A model generated the notes under the pieces. That model had not been told where the DNA came from. It saw only the letters and a program-made list of their open reading frames with translations, and searched no databases. Source: Alopecurus myosuroides (lineage: Eukaryota; Streptophyta; Magnoliopsida; Poales; Poaceae). Taken from it: DNA of 64,000 nucleotides. Position 1 is the stretch's first letter. Each line of letters begins with the position of its first letter. The stretch is from the NCBI GenBank assembly GCA_028641055.1, contig CM054060.1:54524292-54588291 (forward strand). Reading direction: 5' to 3'. A program made the translations under genes and the position numbers. Positions 58,942-64,000 of the stretch are shown in pieces.

Positions 58942-61613
58942 AGAAAAGCGCTATCGGGAGACAACCCGTTTTATTTCTTCGTTTTCAACCCGTTTTCTTT
59001 TGTTTTCCTTGCACCTGGGTGTTGTCTATTTCCTTAGAAACCCAGCTGTATATTTTCTTTTGTGTTTTTTTTAGCCAAGTAAAGCCTCTAGTGGAAAGTT
59101 GATACTATATTTTGGATTTCTGCGCAGGAAATAGATTTCTGCTGTCCACTATTAAATTCGTATAAAATCACATAAAATTCAAAATGACCTGAGTTTGTTT
59201 GCGCGTAATCCTGGGCTATATACGCAACTTTTCTTAGTTGGACACTTTTTGATTTGAGCAACATAAGATTTTCAAAAAAAAACATCTTTATTTGTTGTCC
59301 TGTTTTGACAGACTTCTGCCAATAATTGCATTTGCATCTTAATCTCTTTCTTTTGGTGTTCTTTTGAGAAAAAGAGTTTTAAAAGAAGTTGTCACAGTAG
59401 CTAATGTGTTTATGAGTGTTAGGCTTGTGTTGAAACTTAACCATGTGAATTTATTATTTTGATTGCACTAACGTTGCTAATGAAGATTGTGAGAAGTTTG
59501 GTGTGAAGGAAGTTTTCAAGGGTCAAGAGAAGAGGATGATATGACGTGATCAAGAAGAGTGAAGAGCCTAAGCTTGGGGATGCCCCGGAGGTACATCCCA
59601 GCAAATTCCAAGAAGACTCAAGCGTCTAAGCTTGGGGATGCCCAAGGCATCCCCTTCTTCATCGACAAATTATCAGGTCACTTCTAGTGAAACTATATTT
59701 TTATTCGGTCACATCTTATGTGCTTTACTTGGAGCGTCTTTTATTTTTGCTTTAAGTTTGTTTTTATTTTTGCAATAAGCTTAGTTGGACCCCAGCATTT
59801 TTTTATTGGAGAGTGACACGCTCCGCTTTTTCATGAGAATACTTTGTATTCTTAATCTTTTTTTGGCTGATGCATTTATTTAGCTCCTCTTTTGCATGCA
59901 TCTCTTATCTAAGAGATGTTAGTTTTAGTAGTGTTAGGTGAGTGCTCTCATGTTTGCTTGCTGTATCATGTAGAGTATTTTTGTTAAAACATATCTTGTA
60001 TGGTGCTTGTTGGGAGAAGAAACTGCTGCTTGAAGTAGAATTTTTAATGGTGCAAGTAGAAGCTTGTATAGACTGTGGCTAGAACTTTTTCATAACATGC
60101 TAGATATTATTTTAGTTATAAAGCCTTGTGGTTATTGAGTAGCATGATTAGCCTCGAATAGATGAGAGTGTTTAATGTTCCATTGAAAGATTCATGAGTT
60201 GTTGTCATACTAAAGCATAAATTTATGGTATTCTCTTTTGAATGTTTTATTTGGTTGACTTGGCGCATGCTCAGACCATGTTTATGAATATGAAACAGTC
60301 ACTAATAGCCTCTATGATCATTTAGTTTTTGAACCTGTGATACCGCATATGCTTTAATTAATGATGTTTATGTCTCTATGCATGATTATGACTCTTATGC
60401 TCTCTTGATTTGTCGCTTCCAATCTTTTGCTAGCCTCCACCTGTACTGAGTATGACCTCTACTCATGCATCCAACTGCCTAAAACCAACGTTTTCCCATT
60501 GTGTCCACCATACCTACCTACATGTGTTATTTAACTGCCACTCCAAGTAAATTGCTCATGTGTTACCTTTAAAACCTTCAAAAATTACTCCTGCTTTGTG
60601 TTCCTATTTTTGCTCATGAGGACGTAAATAGAGAATCTTTCTCCCACTTGTTGATTGGATTTCACACCCTGGACTAGTGGCTTCATCCTCTTATCCAAAT
60701 GATAGAAGAGTTGGAAGCGGGTGCCCAGCCCCAAATTAATACACACAAAATCTCTTCACTATTTTTGCCCCTGATTTATCAGTCAAAGCATAATTGTGTA
60801 AACAAAAGAGAAAGAGGGATGACCTTCTATACCAGTTGCGTCCTTCATATGGGAGTCTCTCTTGTGAAATCTAGTTGGCTTGTGATGTACTGTATTTTCT
60901 GTTTACCAATCATTGACATTAGCATACATCTCCCAAAATATAGACACTCCTCCATGGTATGTGATTGTTGGCACGCACCCGAGGATTCGGTTAGCCATGG
61001 TTTGTGAAAGATGGATGGGATGAGTGTCAAACTTTTAATACCTCTGTTTAATAAAATAAAAAACTCTAGCACATGAGTGATCCCTTCTTCCCTCTGCGAA
61101 GGGCCTTTCTTTTACTTTTATGTTGAGTCTCCATCTTCTAACTTTATGCACAGTTGAGAGAGCATTTTTGCCATTCTGAGTTTTATGTGCATTTGTCCCA
61201 GAAACATTATTAATTGATTCATGATGTGTTATTGCTTGTTCTCAAATTATTTGTTCTAGTCTTCCTCGTGAACTTTGAAGCTGTCTTGGCATTTATGTTT
61301 TGCCCCACTCTTAAGGACTAGCGAAATACCACTTTGCCATGCTTTCTCTATACTTGAAACAAACGTATATCTTTCTTTGCATTGTTATTCATGACCTTTT
61401 ATTTGAGATACTTCTCATGATGCAAAATGATTGCTATGCTTTATTATTAAAGTTCTATTTATCATGTTTGTGTTTAAAGTTCTATGATCTCAGCTTACAT
61501 ATTCTCTTACATTTTTATGATCAAGTTTATGTTAGTAGCATGTCACCTCAGAAATTATTGTGTTTTATCGTTTACCTACTCGAGGACGAGCAGGAACTAA
61601 GCTTGGGGATTCT
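58922..61613 (+). other. Non-coding 3' internal domain of element g
   Basis: Begins with the 47-bp conserved block (58922-58968). Contains internal polypurine copies at 59570-59581 and 59628-59639, a perfect hairpin 59634-59654, and the PPT 61599-61610 directly before the LTR. The short ORFs seen in it show no conserved protein signal. Confidence 0.7.
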
Positions 61614-63198
61614 TGATACGTCTCCAACGTATCTATAATTTCTGATGCTCCATCATGATATTATGCCAATTGCTACATGTTTTCTCCCTTCTTTATGCCA
61701 TTTTTATCGATTTTCCGGACTAACCTATTGACAAGATGCTACAGAGCCAGTTCCTTGTTTCCTCCTGTTTTTAGTTTCAGAAAAGTTGTTCTGGAAATAT
61801 TCTCGGAATTGGAAAATTCGAAGCCCGGAAGTCCTAGAATTCCCGAAGGTTCCACGGAGTCCCGAAGAGACCCGGAGAGGGGCCACAGGGAGCCCACACC
61901 ATGGGGTGGCGCCCCCCTTGGACGTGCCGGGGGGTGGTGTGGGCCCCCCAGGGCTCCACCGCCTTTTCCCTTTCTCCTATTTAATACCCTCCGAAGGAAA
62001 ACCCTAGGCACCTGATCAAATTTCCCCGAAAAGTTCCGCAGTCGCCGTCGTCGTCAGCCCTAGATCAGGGGGTTCTAAAGCTGTCTCCCGGCACCCTGCC
62101 GGAGATGAGATCATCACCGGAGGCCTCTTCATCACCATGCATGCCTCCGGAGTGATGCGTGAGTAGTTCATCCTTGGACTACAGGTCCATAACAGTAGCT
62201 AGATGGTTGTCTTCTCCTCCTATGCCTCAATGTTTAGATCTCGTGAGCTGCCTAACATGATCGAGATTGTTGTTATGTTATTCTATGTGCTATGTTTGTT
62301 GGGATCCCATGAATATTGAACTTATGCCAAGCTGATTATAGTCTTTATTGCATATGTTATTTGTGATCTTACATGCTTTCCGTTGCTAGTGGTTGCTCTG
62401 GCCAAATAGTTGCTTGTGACTCCAAGAGGGAGTATTTATGCTCGATAGTTGGGTTCATGCCTCCTTTTCGCCTGTTCTCGAGTGACAGAAACGTGACGGG
62501 GGAGTATGTGATGTTGCCACTAGGGAGAAAACAGCGGTGTGAGTGCCCGCGTGCACAATCATTGATTACATTAGACACATTGCTTAATGCGATTATCTGT
62601 TGCTTGCAACTTAATACCTAAGGGGGTTCGGATGATAACCTGAGGGTAGATTATTAGTAATAGATGCAGTTGGATTACGGTCTATGTATATTGTTGTAAT
62701 TCCCGCACTAAATATCATGGTAGTCATCATGTAATGAATGTGCACTACGGTGCAACCTCTATTTGTCAATTGCCTAGCTGTAATTTGTTCACCCAGCATG
62801 ATATCTTTTATGGAGAGACACCACTGGTGAACCTATGAACCCCGGTCCATTTTCCTATACTGTTAAACAAATATCTACAATTTCCTTCTTTTCTTTACTT
62901 ACTGCAAGCATACACTATTTTCCACACTATACGTCTAATCTTTGTTTTCAGCAAGACCGGTGAGATTGACAACCTCACTGTACCGTTAAGACAAAGTATT
63001 TTGGTTGTTTTGTGTGCAGGTTCCGCGTTGTTGCTGACACCGGTGAGGCGCCATCACTACCGTCAGTGGCGTCAACCTTTCGAAGATCTTGTTTCTCCTA
63101 CTGGATTGATAATCTTGGTTCTTAACTGAGGGGAAACTCCTACCGCTGTGCTCATCACACACTCCTCTTAGGGTTCCCAACACGCATTGTCAGCATCA
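61614..63198 (+). repeat. 3' LTR of element g
   Basis: 1,585 bp copy of 55872-57455, followed by the target duplication AGTTT and then by the interrupted ORF of element f. Confidence 0.9.
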
Positions 63199-63520
63199 AG
63201 TTTATTCATGATTCTACTGAAAATTTTATGAGAGAGGAAAATATGGTTGTAGGAATTTTCATATTATTAAAATACCTCTCTTTTTGTTGAAAGTTTTGAA
63301 ATTGCTCTTGTTCTACCTTCCCATGATTTCTAGTTTGAGCTTCTTTAATTTATTTATTTACAATATTCCTATGCATAGGAAGTGGGTTAGACTTAATTTT
63401 TTTTTATACTTGCTTCTTTATGCTCTCTTTTGCTTAATTCATATTTCTTATGTGAGCATCTTCTTTCTTTCTAGCCTAGCTAAAAGGCGTTAAAGAAAAG
63501 CACTTCTTGAAAGATAACCC
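63199..63520 (+). pseudogene. Remainder of the accessory ORF of element f
   Basis: This continues the ORF broken at 55871. It encodes FLLKVLKLLLFYLP-like hydrophobic sequence and IPMHRKWVRLNF, closely matching 58740-58840 of element g, with small indels. It ends at the conserved block CCTAGCTAAAAGGCGTTAAA. Confidence 0.6.
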
Positions 63521-64000
63521 ATGGTTTTATTTTTGCTTTGTTTTTCTCTGTTTTCTTTGAGTTAAGGTGTTGTTTACTTCTGTAGAAACTAGTTTGTATC
63601 TTTATTTTCATGCATTAGCTGTGCCAAGTAAAGTCTCTAGTGAAAGTTCAGGTTGGTTTTGGATTTCTGATGTCCACCGTATAAAATCGCATAATTGATA
63701 GAATGATCAAAATGACATGCAAAATTTTGTGCTTCTTCCTCAGATAATTTCGAAACTTTTTCTACCTTTACGTTTTTTCATTTGAGCAACGTAAGTGCCC
63801 CCAAAAAAATCGTCTTTACAGACTGTTCTGGTTTTGACAGATTCTGTCTTTTTACTTGCATTCTCTCTTTTACTATATCGAGTGGATTTCTTTGCTTCAC
63901 GAAACATCAGTGGCTGTAGCTAATGTTTAAAAGTATTAATAAAGCTTGTGTCCATGTAGAACATGTGAATTTTTTATTGTGCACTAACCCTCTAATGCGA

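Larger units (their letters stand above)
55872..63198 (+). mobile_element. Complete Athila-like element g with accessory ORF only (7,327 bp)
   Basis: Exact 5-bp target duplication AGTTT (55867-55871 and 63199-63203). LTRs 55872-57455 and 61614-63198 are 1,584 and 1,585 bp, the same to one base, and both start TGATACGTCTCCAACGTATC and end AGCATCA. PBS 57467-57484 (TGGCGCTGTTGCCGGGGA) and PPT 61599-61610 are well preserved. The interior has one broken accessory ORF (57649-58941) and a 2.7-kb non-coding domain. gag, protease and pol are absent. It is inserted in a relative (element f), the same family nested in itself. Confidence 0.92.
54078..64000 (+). mobile_element. Athila-like element f, internally deleted, split by element g and cut by the window edge
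   Basis: 5' LTR 54078-55684 (starts TGATACGTCATAAACGTATC, ends CAGCCATCA), PBS 55692-55709 (TGGCATCGTTGCCGGGGA), then a leader. An internal deletion fuses the leader to the end of an accessory ORF (CTTGATATGAATTGTGTGCT at about 55802). At 55871 the complete element g is inserted. The interrupted accessory ORF resumes at 63199 (GTTTATTCATGA), followed by the 47-bp conserved block at 63475-63521 and the non-coding domain to the window end. The 3' LTR lies outside. Confidence 0.8.

Noticed and set aside
24149..64000. RT, RNase H or integrase of an autonomous Athila element
   Set aside because: I looked for YxDD-type, DNGT and zinc-finger H2C2 motifs on both strands within the LTR region and saw none. 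The only integrase-like sequence is the separate relic at 22390-22975.
1..64000. CRISPR arrays, bacterial operons, rRNA genes and tRNA genes
   Set aside because: The sequence is plant nuclear DNA. No regularly spaced repeats or RNA gene structures were seen, and the tRNA-like matches are only the retrotransposon primer binding sites.

Overview
The window is nuclear DNA of a grass, most likely a Pooideae/Triticeae species (wheat, barley or Aegilops type). The grounds are plant-type split genes with GT-AG introns, many Stowaway MITEs with CTCCCTCCG ends, a zf-RVT type plant LINE, and dense nesting of Athila-clade LTR retrotransposons whose LTRs open with TGATACGTC. The species itself cannot be fixed from the sequence alone.

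Layout. 1-2215: 3' part of a plus-strand LINE broken by two frameshifts. 2294-3329: a 1,036-bp PIF/Harbinger-type non-autonomous element with TTA target duplications. 3401-4015: a minus-strand LINE remnant. 4292-10015 (minus): a complete 17-exon gene for GPI ethanolamine phosphate transferase 2 (PIGG/GPI7/LAS21 type, 991 aa). 10016-10318: a compact divergent promoter. 10319-12119 (plus): a complete 5-exon gene for the chloroplast 20-kDa co-chaperonin CPN20 (246 aa). 12120-22380: a tandem segmental duplication carrying two intronless AP2/ERF genes (16775-17416 and 21082-21735) and a third relic (22311-22380), with several MITEs between. 22390-22975: an integrase relic of a Ty3/gypsy element. 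22976-24148: no gene seen, one MITE.

From 24149 to the right edge almost everything is nested LTR retrotransposon DNA of one Athila-like group (PBS matching tRNA-Asp). In order: a minus 3' LTR with internal sequence (24149-26493); a truncated minus LTR (26494-27751); a plus gag-pro element (27752-37864) whose 5' LTR holds a hAT-type MITE and a solo LTR; a minus gag-pro element (37865-50600) interrupted by a complete element (38778-45406, TSD AGGCA); a pair of diverged LTR-like repeats (50601-54077); and a plus element (54078 to beyond 64000) interrupted by another complete element (55872-63198, TSD AGTTT). None of these carries reverse transcriptase, RNase H or integrase in the window. Some keep gag plus protease, others only an acidic/hydrophobic accessory ORF, so all would need enzymes supplied in trans.

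The cellular genes are independent functions: GPI-anchor assembly in the ER, plastid protein folding, and stress/hormone transcription. The best candidates for something under-described lie in the retroelements. These are a 7-bp inverted repeat at the LTR start whose arms are kept while the spacer changes, internal copies of the polypurine tract next to a perfect 9-bp hairpin, and a ~47-bp block shared by gag-pro and accessory-ORF elements.
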